This document shows, one piece after another, positions 1 through 8,440 of a stretch of 64,000 bases of DNA. Under the pieces are notes generated by a model, which saw nothing but the letters and a program-made list of their open reading frames with translations, was not told the DNA's origin and did no database searches. The stretch is from Bacillus timonensis. GTDB taxonomy: Bacteria; Bacillota; Bacilli; Bacillales; Bacillaceae_L. The number at the start of each line of letters is the position of its first letter. Position 1 is the stretch's first letter. The position numbers and the translations under genes are program-made. The DNA lies in NCBI RefSeq assembly GCF_004799755.1, contig NZ_SLUB01000008.1:62001-126000 (forward strand), given 5' to 3'.

Positions 1-2
1 CC

Positions 3-440
3 GAGCGGTGGGACAGTGATGTGATTTCCCATAATCCGGATATTGTTTCGATATCAATTGGGATCAATGATGTTTGGAGGCAAGTGGATTCTCCAGAAAT
101 AGAACAAGTATTACCCAATAGGTTTGAAGAAGTACTTGAGTATCTTCTTATAAATACCAAGAAAAAAACCAATGCATCTATTATTTTAATGGAACCCACT
201 GTCATATCAGAAGATATTCAGGGAAAAGGAAATATTATGTTAAAGCCATATATAGAAATCATCCATGAACTTGCAAAAAAACATCATGCAGTCAACGTTC
301 CAACTCATCAGGCATTTCTTTCATTTTTAAAATATAAAAAGGAATTTCCGCTTACTATAGATGGTGTTCATATGAACACTTCAGGGAATATGCTGATGGC
401 AAAAACATGGATACAAGCAACAAAAGAACTACTAGGGTAA
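3..440 (+). CDS. SGNH/GDSL-type hydrolase, 5' end outside window
   Basis: Partial gene: the frame is open to the left edge (codons upstream of the GTG at 21 read E-R-W-D-S-D-V), so the true start and the nucleophile block (GDS) lie outside the window. Two SGNH-superfamily landmarks are visible. A GIND motif (block III, oxyanion Asn) follows a hydrophobic strand (DIVSISIGIND), and a C-terminal DGVHMN motif (block V, catalytic Asp and His) lies near the end. The family comprises esterases, lipases and acyl hydrolases acting on small esters or on lipid and polysaccharide acyl groups; the substrate cannot be told here. A hairpin terminator at 460-499 closes the unit. Confidence 0.8.
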   Translation, partial: ERWDSDVISHNPDIVSISIGINDVWRQVDSPEIEQVLPNRFEEVLEYLLINTKKKTNASIILMEPTVISEDIQGKGNIMLKPYIEIIHELAKKHHAVNVPTHQAFLSFLKYKKEFPLTIDGVHMNTSGNMLMAKTWIQATKELLG

Positions 441-459
441 TCTACTGATATTTAATGTA

Positions 460-499
460 GAGGAGTAACTTTCTAAAAAATAGAGTTGCTCCTTTTTAC
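460..499 (+). terminator. Rho-independent terminator
   Basis: AGGAGTAACT (461-470) pairs with AGTTGCTCCT (484-493) with one mismatch, followed by a T tract; it closes the SGNH hydrolase gene. Confidence 0.7.
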
Positions 500-611
500 T
501 TATTTTACACTATACTAACTATAAGTTGCTTGAGTTTTCCAGAATCTAACACTTTTCGACATCCCTATAAAGGTATAATGAGAAAAATGATTGAATAGGG
601 AGGTTCGATTC

Positions 612-1169
612 TTGCTAGATTCAAGTCATGAATTCTATTTAAGCAGTGCAGAAAAGCAATTGATTATTAACGGGATTACAAATGGATTAGAGCGTTTTTA
701 TAAGGATAGAGAGGGGAAATCCGCCCTCGTCACTGAAAGAAACTTCATCTCTAGACAACGCGCCTCTTATGTGTTCGACTCCATCTACCACATCGCGAAT
801 CAACACCCAGAATTGAATGTAACACCCGAAATTCGAACGGCTGGTTTATCCTACGAATATGTATCGCTATTTTTTGAAACTCGAAAAATTGTCGTCACCT
901 TCAGCCAAGTGAAGCGACCAGAAGATCTACCAGAATACAGTGAGTACCGCAACGAGTACACGGAAGGAAATCGCTTATACAATCCACAACTTTCCTTTTT
1001 TCGGGAAGATGATGAGTTTAATCTCAAAATCTACAAACATCTCGTCGTCACCTTCAATGGTTCTCATGGACCAGATCCATTGTTTGTATGGATTGGTGCG
1101 ACAACGCCTGAACAAAATGAGTGGATTTATCATGAAGAACTAACAGTAGATGTTGGTGTGGGAAGGTAA
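612..1169 (+). CDS. Conserved-looking protein of unknown function (185 aa)
   Basis: I do not recognise the family. The open frame begins at a TTG at 591, but an AGGGAGGT ribosome binding site at 597-604 sits inside it and points to the TTG at 612, giving a protein beginning MLDSSHEFYLSS. The product is soluble, with no signal peptide or membrane segment. It looks mixed alpha/beta: an N-terminal helical part, then beta-rich stretches such as YEYVSLFFETRKIVVTFSQV and a C-terminal FVWIGATTPEQNEW. The gene stands alone between terminators. Downstream comes an unusual repeat array (1195-1487) that may lie in its 3' untranslated region. Confidence 0.6.
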   Translation: MLDSSHEFYLSSAEKQLIINGITNGLERFYKDREGKSALVTERNFISRQRASYVFDSIYHIANQHPELNVTPEIRTAGLSYEYVSLFFETRKIVVTFSQVKRPEDLPEYSEYRNEYTEGNRLYNPQLSFFREDDEFNLKIYKHLVVTFNGSHGPDPLFVWIGATTPEQNEWIYHEELTVDVGVGR

Positions 1170-1194
1170 CAAGTGCACCTTGAAAATCTTATAT

Positions 1195-1487
1195 AAAAAC
1201 TTGTGTTTTAAAAGGTCTTTTGGAATTAGTTGGAAAAGGTGCGGCATAAAACAGGTTTATGATATGACTTTTGGGTATGTCTGGAAATAAACCTTATATA
1301 TCTTGTGGATTTAATATGACCTTTGGTTATACTTGGTAAAACTCCTATTACAAAAGAGGTTTATTATATAACATTTGGCGATTTTTGGAAAAACAATTAG
1401 TTTATAAGTGTAATATACATAAACTTTTGGATAATTATGGTGAAGTCCAGAATAAACTTGTACTACGGTACAACCTTTTACAATTAA
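1195..1487. repeat. Array of about six degenerate 52-bp direct repeats
   Basis: The hexamer TTTTGG, or a one-base variant, recurs at 1218, 1269, 1321, 1373, 1425 and (as TTTTAC) 1476, so the spacing is 51, 52, 52, 52 and 51. Around it the copies share a loose pattern: GGTTTATnATATGAC before the hexamer and a second TGG about 8 bases after it, then an A-rich run. The period is not a multiple of three and the copies differ a lot, so this is not a coding repeat. The array fills most of the 1170-1643 gap and ends right before the terminator at 1488. No gene is supported in this gap. Confidence 0.65.
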
Positions 1488-1520
1488 GGAGACTGTCTTG
1501 TATACAGTCTCCGTTTTTTT
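1488..1520 (+). terminator. Strong Rho-independent terminator
   Basis: Perfect 9-bp stem GGAGACTGT/ACAGTCTCC (1488-1496 with 1504-1512) followed by a run of T. It follows the 52-bp repeat array. Confidence 0.85.
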
Positions 1521-1643
1521 TTAACCCGGGTTTTAATTTGTGTTTGACAAAAAAAGTACATACTATACAAAATAAATTAAAATTTTTCCAGTAAAGTGAC
1601 CTATATGATATCTTATAGATAGCGAGTTAAAGGAAGTGAGTAA

Positions 1644-2372
1644 GTGCAAACATTAAAACCAGCCATTCATTTTAACCGGGTGGATTTTCACGCGGACAAT
1701 AAACATATTTTAAAAAATATAACAGGTTCCTTTTATGAAGGAACCATTACGACCTTGGTTGGACCATCTGGAGCGGGGAAAACAACGTTACTAAAGCTTT
1801 GTAATGGTCTTTTGTCTCCAAGTTCTGGTGAAATGTACGTAAAAGAAAAAAACATCGATACATATGATCCGGTGGCATTGCGGAGAATTGTGGGAATTGC
1901 TCTGCAAAATGCACCAATGATAAACGGGACAGTTTTTCAGAACTTAGCTTTACCACAGACACTCCAAGGTAAAAAACTGGAAGAACAAACAGCGAAGGAG
2001 CTGTTAGAGGACGTTGGATTAGAAGAGGAATATTTACATCGTGATGTTCGAGATTTATCAGGTGGACAACGTCAAAAGGTATCTATTGCACGCACGCTTG
2101 TGAATCATCCAAAAATCATGTTGTTGGATGAAATCACATCGGCACTAGATCGAGTCTCTAAAACCGAAATCGAGGAACTAATCGTAAAAATTAATCAGAA
2201 GTACAAGGTTACCATGATCTGGATTACCCATAATCTCCAACAAGCCATCGATATAGGAAACTACGTGTGGGTCTTAATGGAAGGGGAAGTGATTGAAACG
2301 GGGGAGAGTACTTTACTGAAATCTCCTACCCATGAAAAAGTACAACAATTTGTGAAGGGGGAGATGGCATGA
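1644..2372 (+). CDS. fetA: ABC transporter ATP-binding protein, FetA (YbbL) type
   Basis: Cytoplasmic ATPase of an ABC transporter. Motifs: Walker A GPSGAGKT (residues 40-47), signature LSGGQ (138-142), Walker B IMLLDE (158-163), H-loop His196. The length of 242 aa is normal for a single nucleotide-binding domain. Start GTG at 1644 behind AAAGGAAGTGAG. The stop overlaps the start of the next gene (ATGA overlap at 2369-2372), so the two are translationally coupled. The partner permease is a UPF0014/FetB protein; in E. coli FetAB exports iron and helps resist peroxide stress. The metal specificity here is inferred from the family only. Confidence 0.85.
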   Translation: MQTLKPAIHFNRVDFHADNKHILKNITGSFYEGTITTLVGPSGAGKTTLLKLCNGLLSPSSGEMYVKEKNIDTYDPVALRRIVGIALQNAPMINGTVFQNLALPQTLQGKKLEEQTAKELLEDVGLEEEYLHRDVRDLSGGQRQKVSIARTLVNHPKIMLLDEITSALDRVSKTEIEELIVKINQKYKVTMIWITHNLQQAIDIGNYVWVLMEGEVIETGESTLLKSPTHEKVQQFVKGEMA

Positions 2373-3121
2373 GTACACTTGCATTGGCTATCGCTCTCAT
2401 TTTTGTTCTCATCCCGATATTTTTATCGAAAACCTTTAACCTAGGTTTGGAAAAAGACACTACAATTGCGGTTGTTCGTTCCATTATTCAGCTTTTTGCA
2501 GTTGGCTATATTTTAAAATTTGTCTTTGAGACGGAAAGTCTTATCTATATTTTTCTAATGGTAGTTGTCATGATCGTTGCTGCTACACAAAACGCACGGA
2601 AAAAAGGAAAGGCAATCAAGGGTATCACTTGGAAAATTGCCTCAACCTTGGTTTTTTTGGAGGTTCTCACCCAGGTTATTCTATTAGGGTTTAAGATTAC
2701 ACCGGCAACCGCACAATATATCATTCCAATCAGTGGTATGGTAGTCGGAAATTCGATGGTACTAGCAATCCTCTTTTTAAACAGGTTCACAGCAGAGGTG
2801 GATGCGCATCAAGAACAGACGGAGCTCATACTATCCTTAGGTGGGACGCCAAAACAAGCAATTCATACACAACTCATTACATCCATTAAGGCGAGTATGA
2901 TTCCAACCATCGAGAGCCAAAAGACAATCGGGCTTGTTCAACTTCCAGGGATGATGAGTGGACAAATCATTGCAGGCGCGAGTCCAATTCAAGCTGTTCA
3001 ATTTCAATTGCTCGTTCTCTTTTTACTCTTAACAACAGCAGCCGTAACAAGCGTTATGCTCGGATTTTTATCCTATCCGACCTTATTTAATCAGCGCTTG
3101 CAGTTTCTGAAAATGAGATAG
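2369..3121 (+). CDS. fetB: FetB/UPF0014-family ABC permease
   Basis: Integral membrane partner of the preceding ATPase, 250 aa with about seven hydrophobic segments. Family features visible are VVRSIIQLFAVGYIL in the second segment, PISGMVVGNSMV in the middle, and a cytoplasmic coupling region (ELILSLGGTPKQA) followed by QLPGMMSGQIIAGASP. The family is annotated as a putative iron (or other metal) exporter, with E. coli FetB (YbbM) as the studied member. The ATG overlaps the stop of fetA by 4 bases. Ends before a bidirectional hairpin at 3137-3182. Confidence 0.85.
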   Translation: MSTLALAIALIFVLIPIFLSKTFNLGLEKDTTIAVVRSIIQLFAVGYILKFVFETESLIYIFLMVVVMIVAATQNARKKGKAIKGITWKIASTLVFLEVLTQVILLGFKITPATAQYIIPISGMVVGNSMVLAILFLNRFTAEVDAHQEQTELILSLGGTPKQAIHTQLITSIKASMIPTIESQKTIGLVQLPGMMSGQIIAGASPIQAVQFQLLVLFLLLTTAAVTSVMLGFLSYPTLFNQRLQFLKMR

Positions 3122-3136
3122 AAAAAATAGAAAACC

Positions 3137-3182
3137 AAAAATGCCTGAACCCTATGTCATATTATGGGCTCAGGCATTTAAT
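3137..3182. terminator. Bidirectional terminator between fetB and the SleB-type hydrolase
   Basis: AAATGCCTGAACCC (3139-3152) pairs with GGGCTCAGGCATTT (3166-3179) with one mismatch. The T run is better on the minus strand, so it can serve both converging genes. Confidence 0.65.
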
Positions 3183-3255
3183 CTATTTTGGAAAAGGCAA
3201 CCTAATCAACCAACTAGGTTTCCTAGCTTATTTTCGAAAGTCAATACAACACAAT

Positions 3256-3957
3256 TTAATACTTAAACACATGTCGTCCTATTTTCACAGCGGTTGCTCT
3301 CGAGTCCAACCAACGACTTGTGGCAATGGTAGGGTTGTAGAAGAACAACGCTTCTTTTGCAATATGTCTCATTTCAGATAGTGCTGCTTGCACAGCTCGT
3401 TTCGACTCTTCATCTGCAGGTTTATTGATTGCCCCATTTCGTACGGGTTGGAACTGACCACGCTGATATATGACACCTCGTATTGTGTCTGGGAATTTCG
3501 GGCTTTCTAAACGATTTAATACGACCGCCGCCACTGCAACTTTTCCTTCAAATGGCTCCGCTTGAGCCTCAGCTCGTACAATTCTCGCTAATAAGTCTAA
3601 CTCTTCAGTAGAAAAACTATAGTTAGTTGAAACACTTTTAACCTCTGTCACTACTTTCTCTGTTTTTACCGTTTCTTGTGGTGCAACAACAACTTCTTCT
3701 ATTTTCTCAACATTCATTCCTTCAAATAATGTTGGTCCATGATCATTCGTTACTTCCGTATTTATATTCTCCCCGACAACAATCAGGTCTAAATTTTCCA
3801 CTTGTGGGTTCATTACTGCTAATTCATGTAATGTCATACCATGCTTTCGTGCAATTTCAGACATCGTGTCACCTTTTTGAACTGTATAGGCAAATGCTTG
3901 ATCCGCAAAAAATAGAGAAGCAATAAAGATAGCTAGTCCAAATATTATTTTTTTCAT
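3256..3957 (-). CDS. LysM plus SleB/CwlJ-type cell-wall hydrolase, secreted
   Basis: Secreted peptidoglycan hydrolase. The start is placed at the ATG at 3957 (MKKIIFGL), nine bases behind AGGAGG; the longer frame to 4008 has no ribosome binding site. Order: signal peptide (about 1-23, ending ADQAFA), one LysM domain (YTVQKGDTMSEIARKHGM... to about residue 65), a Val/Glu/Lys-rich linker, then a Hydrolase_2 domain (about 110-233) with the conserved ARIVRAEAQAEPFEGKVAVA segment carrying the likely catalytic Glu. Family members (SleB, CwlJ, YkvT) cut spore cortex or vegetative wall glycan. LysM plus signal peptide fits an extracellular wall enzyme, possibly germination-related; which one is not clear. 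Confidence 0.85.
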   Translation of the reverse strand: MKKIIFGLAIFIASLFFADQAFAYTVQKGDTMSEIARKHGMTLHELAVMNPQVENLDLIVVGENINTEVTNDHGPTLFEGMNVEKIEEVVVAPQETVKTEKVVTEVKSVSTNYSFSTEELDLLARIVRAEAQAEPFEGKVAVAAVVLNRLESPKFPDTIRGVIYQRGQFQPVRNGAINKPADEESKRAVQAALSEMRHIAKEALFFYNPTIATSRWLDSRATAVKIGRHVFKY

Positions 3958-4085
3958 AGTCATAGTCCTCCTAGTCATAGTATTACTGGGTAACTCTCTA
4001 TGACTCATTTCTATGAACTAAAAAAGTAGATTAGTATTACAGTTTCGTTACAGGTAGATTACATCTTGTCTATCTTCCAATAACT

Positions 4086-4127
4086 AGAAAAAAGGATGAT
4101 CCTCTTTTGATTAAGAGAACCATCCCG
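4086..4127 (-). terminator. Terminator of the PTS gene
   Basis: Minus strand: GGATGGTTCTCTT (4125-4113) pairs with AAGAGGATCATCC (4106-4094), followed by TTTTTT. The left arm resembles the GGGACGGTTCT element also seen near 7070 and 41240. Confidence 0.75.
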
Positions 4128-4135
4128 ATTCGATT

Positions 4136-5707
4136 TTAAATATTCAATTGTAGTAAATCTTCTAACGTATTCACATTGCCCAAATTAGGAGCTTTTACAT
4201 CTACATATTTTTCTGAATTCGTAATGACAATTGGAGTTGTCGTTTCAAACCCCGCTGCCTTGATTTGCTGTAAGTCAAAGGTAATCAGCAGATCTCCACG
4301 TTTCACATGGTCACCTTGCTTTACATGTGCTTGGTAATACTGACCTTTCAACTTTACGGTATCAATTCCGATACAAATTAAAATTTCAGCTCCGTCTTTT
4401 GATGTAACCCCAATGGCATGACCAGTAGGAAAGATAGTAGTGACAACTCCATCGACTGGAGACACGACTTTTCCATCTTCAGGTTCAATTGCAATTCCTT
4501 TTCCAACAGATTCAGTAGCAAATAGAGGCTCTTTGATCTCAGTTAATGGTACTACCTTACCGTGTAATGGGCTACTAATCTTCTCTGGTCTTACAATGAT
4601 TAGATCATAATTATCTTTCGCTTTTTCTGTTTTTCCTTCAAATCCGAATACATAGGTGAAAATGAAACCTAATGCAAACGCAACAGCAATACCAATTAAA
4701 AATGGCAAGATAGGGGTGAAAGCTGGAATTGAAAGAACACTTGGTAGAACAAATGAATTCATTACAACACCTAGGCTTCCATTTATTGCTCCACCGACGG
4801 CTGCTGCGATTAAGACATAAACCATCGTTTTTTTATAGCGTAAAATAATTCCATAGTTGATCGCTTCAGTTGTTCCAGCTAAGGAACCTGGAACTATTCC
4901 GCTTGCAGCAAGTGCTTTTAAATCTTTGTCTTTCGTTTTCAAAAAGACAGCAATACCAATCCCGATTTGTGCAAATGGAGCTGCTGCAGCCATCCCGATA
5001 ATTGGGTCTGGTCCTGTTGCAAGGTTTGCGATTGCTAGTGGAATGATTGTCCAATGTAAACCTGCAATTGTTAAGAATGTCCAAGCCCCTCCGAGAACGG
5101 CACCTGCTAATAAACCACTTTTATCACTTAGGAACGTGATTAATGTACCTAGACTTTCTCCTAATAATGTCCCGATAGGTCCAAATACGAGAAGGGTTAA
5201 AGGAACAATTATTACAAGAGATAGCAATGGATTCATAAATAATTGAATATCTTTATAAATGACTTTTTTCAACATTCTTTCTAGCCCTGCATAGGCAAAA
5301 ATAGCCATAAAAATAGGGAAAACTGTTGACGAATAATCAGAAAGTAAAACAGGTAGTCCAAAAAATTCAAGTGAGTCAACACCATTTTCAACAAGATGAA
5401 CAATTTCAGGACTTAAAATCGAAACACCAATAACTCCACCCACATAACCGTTTGCACCTAATTTTATTGCAATTGAGATCCCAAGAAATACAGGGAGAAA
5501 GTGGAATACGGCATCACCAGCTGCAGATAGAACGATGTATGAACCGTTTTCAATTGAAAGCCAATCAAACATGACAAGTACGGATAACATCGCTTTCAAA
5601 AGACCGGCACCGGCAAGAATTCCTATGATAGGAGCAAAGCTTCCGGAAATCACATCTAAAACCATTGCTAATTTTGATTGTTCTTTCTTTTTCGTTGTAT
5701 GATTCAT
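4136..5707 (-). CDS. PTS permease IIC-IIA (glucose/beta-glucoside superfamily), IIA His replaced by Cys
   Basis: Sugar phosphotransferase permease of 523 aa. Residues 1 to about 355 form the EIIC membrane domain (start VISGSFAPIIGILAGAG, GDAVFHFLPVFLGI, and GTTEAINYG). Residues about 373-523 form a Crr-type EIIA domain (ISSPLHGKV, GKGIAIEPEDGKVVSPVDG, GHAIGV, GIDTVKLKG). Two oddities: there is no EIIB domain at either end, and the IIA active-site His normally preceding GIDTV (consensus HFGIDTV or HIGIDTV) is Cys445 (codon TGT at 4375-4373, read ILICIGIDTV). The second conserved IIA His (GHAI) is intact. The membrane protein looks whole, so transport may depend on separate EIIA/EIIB proteins, or be non-phosphorylating, or the domain may be regulatory. 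Likely controlled by the divergent AraC regulator. Confidence 0.85.
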   Translation of the reverse strand: MNHTTKKKEQSKLAMVLDVISGSFAPIIGILAGAGLLKAMLSVLVMFDWLSIENGSYIVLSAAGDAVFHFLPVFLGISIAIKLGANGYVGGVIGVSILSPEIVHLVENGVDSLEFFGLPVLLSDYSSTVFPIFMAIFAYAGLERMLKKVIYKDIQLFMNPLLSLVIIVPLTLLVFGPIGTLLGESLGTLITFLSDKSGLLAGAVLGGAWTFLTIAGLHWTIIPLAIANLATGPDPIIGMAAAAPFAQIGIGIAVFLKTKDKDLKALAASGIVPGSLAGTTEAINYGIILRYKKTMVYVLIAAAVGGAINGSLGVVMNSFVLPSVLSIPAFTPILPFLIGIAVAFALGFIFTYVFGFEGKTEKAKDNYDLIIVRPEKISSPLHGKVVPLTEIKEPLFATESVGKGIAIEPEDGKVVSPVDGVVTTIFPTGHAIGVTSKDGAEILICIGIDTVKLKGQYYQAHVKQGDHVKRGDLLITFDLQQIKAAGFETTTPIVITNSEKYVDVKAPNLGNVNTLEDLLQLNI

Positions 5708-5734
5708 AGTAGTACCTCACAATTTTCTAAGATT

Positions 5735-5748
5735 ATCAAACGTTTTCA
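5735..5748 (-). promoter_or_regulatory. Possible CcpA (cre-like) operator before the PTS gene
   Basis: Minus strand reads TGAAAACGTTTGAT, 28 bases before the PTS start. It matches the first half and central CG of the cre consensus TGWAANCGNTNWCA but misses the last three positions. Catabolite repression would suit a PTS gene; the match alone is weak. Confidence 0.35.
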
Positions 5749-5849
5749 AAAGAATTGCTTCTTGCATTATGATATTAGTATAATAAATACATCATGATAC
5801 AATGTAGGATTATTTTGATAAAAATAGGACTTTTGTGAGGATAACTGTA

Positions 5850-7034
5850 TTGGAAACATCTACTATTATTTCAACAACGATAAAATTACACTATATTACA
5901 GATTTAAATAGTTATGTATTGGATGAGAAGGGTTCGTATTTGTACAGTCAAGAACTGGTGCAATTGCCCATGTTTATCGAAGAAACGCGGGATGCAGCTT
6001 TTGGAACATTATCCAAAATGAGGGGGGATCAGGTCTATATTTTACATAATGAATGGGATTTGCAATTTTTTGGATATGCTCTTCATTATAATGGAATGAA
6101 ATTTTGTATACTATTAGGCCCCTTTTATGAAAAAGCACCTGATTTTTTTAAGGTATCGAGAGAATATCATTTAACTCGAACGGAAAGTGAAGAATTGCGG
6201 AATGTTGCTAAAAAAATCTCGATTCTTACTGGAGAGAAAATTAAAAGCTTTACAAGTGTTTTACAGCAATTTCGAAGTTTGATGGACGAGACAGTTCCTG
6301 TAGCTATTGATTATACGATTAATCATGAGCGGAATGTCAGCCAATCAAGTAATGAGGAAATCAATCAACATGATTTGGTTGAATTACGATATAAAATCGA
6401 AAAGGATTTTCTGCGAGCGGTGGAAATGGGGAACAAAAAGCAAGCATTACAATTAATCAATTCAAATAATCTCTTATTTTCGTTTGCAGAGAGATTTCCA
6501 AATCAACCGATTAGAAGGTTGAAAAATAATTTAATTGTCTTGAATACATTACTACGAACGGCTGCAAGAAGAGGGCAAGTGGCATCTATTTTGGTACATC
6601 GAATTTCTGAGGACTATGCGCTTAAGATTGAAAAGGTTGATCGATTAGGAAAACTTTATCAAATCGAAGACCAGATGATTGGGGATTACTGTGATTTGGT
6701 GCACTCTCACTCCTTAAAACAGTACTCCATTATTATTCAAAAGGTCATTGAACATGTTACAAGCTACTACGATCAGCAACTAAATATTGAAAACCTTGCC
6801 GTGCAAAATGATGTAAATGTTAGTCATCTTTCACGGAAATTTAAGCAGGAGACAGGATATACAATAACTGGATTTCAGCAAATGCTTCGAATCAACCAGG
6901 CAAAATTTTTACTTGAAACAGAGAACCTCACGATTGAGGAAATTTCATGGATGGTGGGATACGACGATCCCTCTTATTTTACGAGAGTTTTTAAAAAGGA
7001 AACAGGTATGACACCGACACAATTTAGAAAATAA
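5850..7034 (+). CDS. AraC-family transcriptional regulator
   Basis: DNA-binding regulator, about 394 aa. The last 100 residues hold the two helix-turn-helix motifs of the AraC/XylS fold (IENLAVQNDVNVSHLSRKF and TIEEISWMVGYDDPSYFTRV, ending KKETGMTPTQFRK). The N-terminal ~280 residues are a sensor region I cannot assign to a named domain. Two starts are possible: GTG at 5835 (weak TAGGAC) or TTG at 5850, which has GAGGAT eight bases upstream; I prefer the latter. It is divergent from the PTS permease and converges with an M20 amidohydrolase, so it probably senses the shared substrate and controls one or both. Confidence 0.85.
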   Translation: METSTIISTTIKLHYITDLNSYVLDEKGSYLYSQELVQLPMFIEETRDAAFGTLSKMRGDQVYILHNEWDLQFFGYALHYNGMKFCILLGPFYEKAPDFFKVSREYHLTRTESEELRNVAKKISILTGEKIKSFTSVLQQFRSLMDETVPVAIDYTINHERNVSQSSNEEINQHDLVELRYKIEKDFLRAVEMGNKKQALQLINSNNLLFSFAERFPNQPIRRLKNNLIVLNTLLRTAARRGQVASILVHRISEDYALKIEKVDRLGKLYQIEDQMIGDYCDLVHSHSLKQYSIIIQKVIEHVTSYYDQQLNIENLAVQNDVNVSHLSRKFKQETGYTITGFQQMLRINQAKFLLETENLTIEEISWMVGYDDPSYFTRVFKKETGMTPTQFRK

Positions 7035-7036
7035 AA

Positions 7037-7080
7037 GGGACGATTCCATGACTAAGGGTGCCAAGAGAACCGTCCCTGTG
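7037..7080. terminator. Bidirectional terminator with a GGGACGGTTCT-type arm
   Basis: GGGACGATTC (7038-7047) pairs with GAACCGTCCC (7067-7076) with one mismatch. The minus-strand side ends in TTTTATTTT. It separates the AraC gene from the converging M20 gene. Confidence 0.65.
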
Positions 7081-7081
7081 G

Positions 7082-8242
7082 TTATTTATTCGCAAATTCT
7101 TTTTTTATCTTTTCTAGTAATTGTGGCTCGGTTAAAATTTTATAGCCTGTTAGGGCCATGGTTTTGGCACCGAGGATCATGGCTTCTTTTCCTTGGTTGC
7201 TTAAGGCAGCCTCTCGGAAACCGTGTGTGTGACATGCAAATGGTTCATCACATATTTTTATATACGGATGGATGGAAGGAACGACGTGGCTTACATTCCC
7301 CATATCTAGTGAACCACCTTCTGCGCGTTCGTGAATTTCCTCCGGATTCACTCCTAATTCAATTAATGTATCCGTAAAAGCGTCGGAAAAAGTTTCATTT
7401 GTCACCATGTCATCATAGGAAAATTCATAAAATGACCATTCCATTGTTGCACCTGTTTGTAGGGCAGCACCTTGGGCACATTTTTTTACTTTTTCCACGA
7501 GCTCGTTGACATAAGTACGAGAAGCAGCGCGGACATAGAATTGTGCCACTGCATAATCCGGTACGATATTTGCAGCTTTTCCACCTTCAGAAATAATTCC
7601 ATGAATACGTGCGTCTGATGTAATATGCTGTCTTAATGCGTTGATGCTGCTAAATGTTTGGAGCACTGCATCAAGGGCATTGATTCCTTCGTGTGGGGCT
7701 GCTGCTGCATGTGCCGCTTTCCCGAAAAACTCAAATTGGATGGCATCCATAGCTAGGGATGCACCGCTTTTTTCGTAGTGGCTCAGCGGGTGGACCATCA
7801 TGGCTACATCGAGTTGCTCGAATATACCTTGCTCTGCCATGGTTACTTTTCCACCTTTTGTTTCTTCAGCTGGCGTACCGTACACAATCACTTTTCCGCC
7901 AGTTTCATGAAGAACCTTTGACAAGCCAATTCCAGCCGCGATTCCCATTGTTCCGATTAAGTTGTGTCCGCAAGCATGGCCTAATTCGGGTAATGCATCA
8001 TATTCTGACATGATTCCAATTGTTGCACCTGGTTTACCACTGTCAAATGTCGCTTCAAACGCAGTAGGAAGACCTGCAGTTCCAATTTCCACATTAAAAT
8101 TTTGTTTTTTGAGTTCGTCGGTTAAAATTTTACACGCTTTAAATTCTTCATGACCAAGCTCAGGGTTTGCCCCAATATATGCACTGATTTCGTAAAAACG
8201 ATCTTTATTTTCTTCGATAGCCGTTAGTATTTCTGGTTTCAT
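7082..8242 (-). CDS. M20D-family amidohydrolase (AbgB/PM20D2-like)
   Basis: Cytoplasmic metal-dependent peptidase/amidase, 386 aa. Visible metal-site blocks of the M20 family: GIMSEYDALPELGHACGHN (about 77-95), PAEETKGG and MMVHP, then a C-terminal block VVPSIHPYIKICDEPFACHT. The EYDALPELGHACGHN pattern is typical of the subgroup with aminobenzoyl-glutamate hydrolase AbgB and the dipeptidase PM20D2, which cleave acyl-amino acid or dipeptide-like amide bonds. Start ATG at 8242 behind GCAGGGG. Next to a PTS permease and AraC regulator, it may process an imported amide-linked compound; that is inference. Confidence 0.85.
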   Translation of the reverse strand: MKPEILTAIEENKDRFYEISAYIGANPELGHEEFKACKILTDELKKQNFNVEIGTAGLPTAFEATFDSGKPGATIGIMSEYDALPELGHACGHNLIGTMGIAAGIGLSKVLHETGGKVIVYGTPAEETKGGKVTMAEQGIFEQLDVAMMVHPLSHYEKSGASLAMDAIQFEFFGKAAHAAAAPHEGINALDAVLQTFSSINALRQHITSDARIHGIISEGGKAANIVPDYAVAQFYVRAASRTYVNELVEKVKKCAQGAALQTGATMEWSFYEFSYDDMVTNETFSDAFTDTLIELGVNPEEIHERAEGGSLDMGNVSHVVPSIHPYIKICDEPFACHTHGFREAALSNQGKEAMILGAKTMALTGYKILTEPQLLEKIKKEFANK

Positions 8243-8380
8243 AATGCCCCTGCTTTCTTTTTATAGGTTTTCTACGGATTATTATAAAACAATATGTATA
8301 AAAATACAATCAAACTCTTTGTCTACTATACTATTTTTATATAATAAATAAAAGTTAGGCAAAAATAGGCACTAGCACAT

Positions 8381-8408
8381 ACAGTACAACCCATAGGCTC
8401 ATATCATA
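8381..8408 (+). promoter_or_regulatory. SigmaK-like promoter before the YjcZ-family gene
   Basis: AC at 8381-8382, 17 bases, then CATATCATA at 8400-8408, matching the mother-cell sigmaK pattern AC-N16/17-CATAnnnTA. The downstream gene belongs to a spore-associated family, which supports the reading. Confidence 0.45.
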
Positions 8409-8440
8409 CAGTGTAAAGAAAAAGAAAGGGAGATGACACT

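Noticed and set aside
1385-1594. Open frame of 69 codons in the repeat region
   Set aside because: It runs across the 52-bp repeats and through the terminator at 1488-1520, and has no ribosome binding site.
4857-5246. Plus-strand 129-codon frame inside the PTS gene
   Set aside because: Antisense shadow of the IIC domain; no start signal.
7048-7377. Plus-strand 109-codon frame over the end of the M20 gene
   Set aside because: It is the antisense shadow of a gene with clear family motifs.
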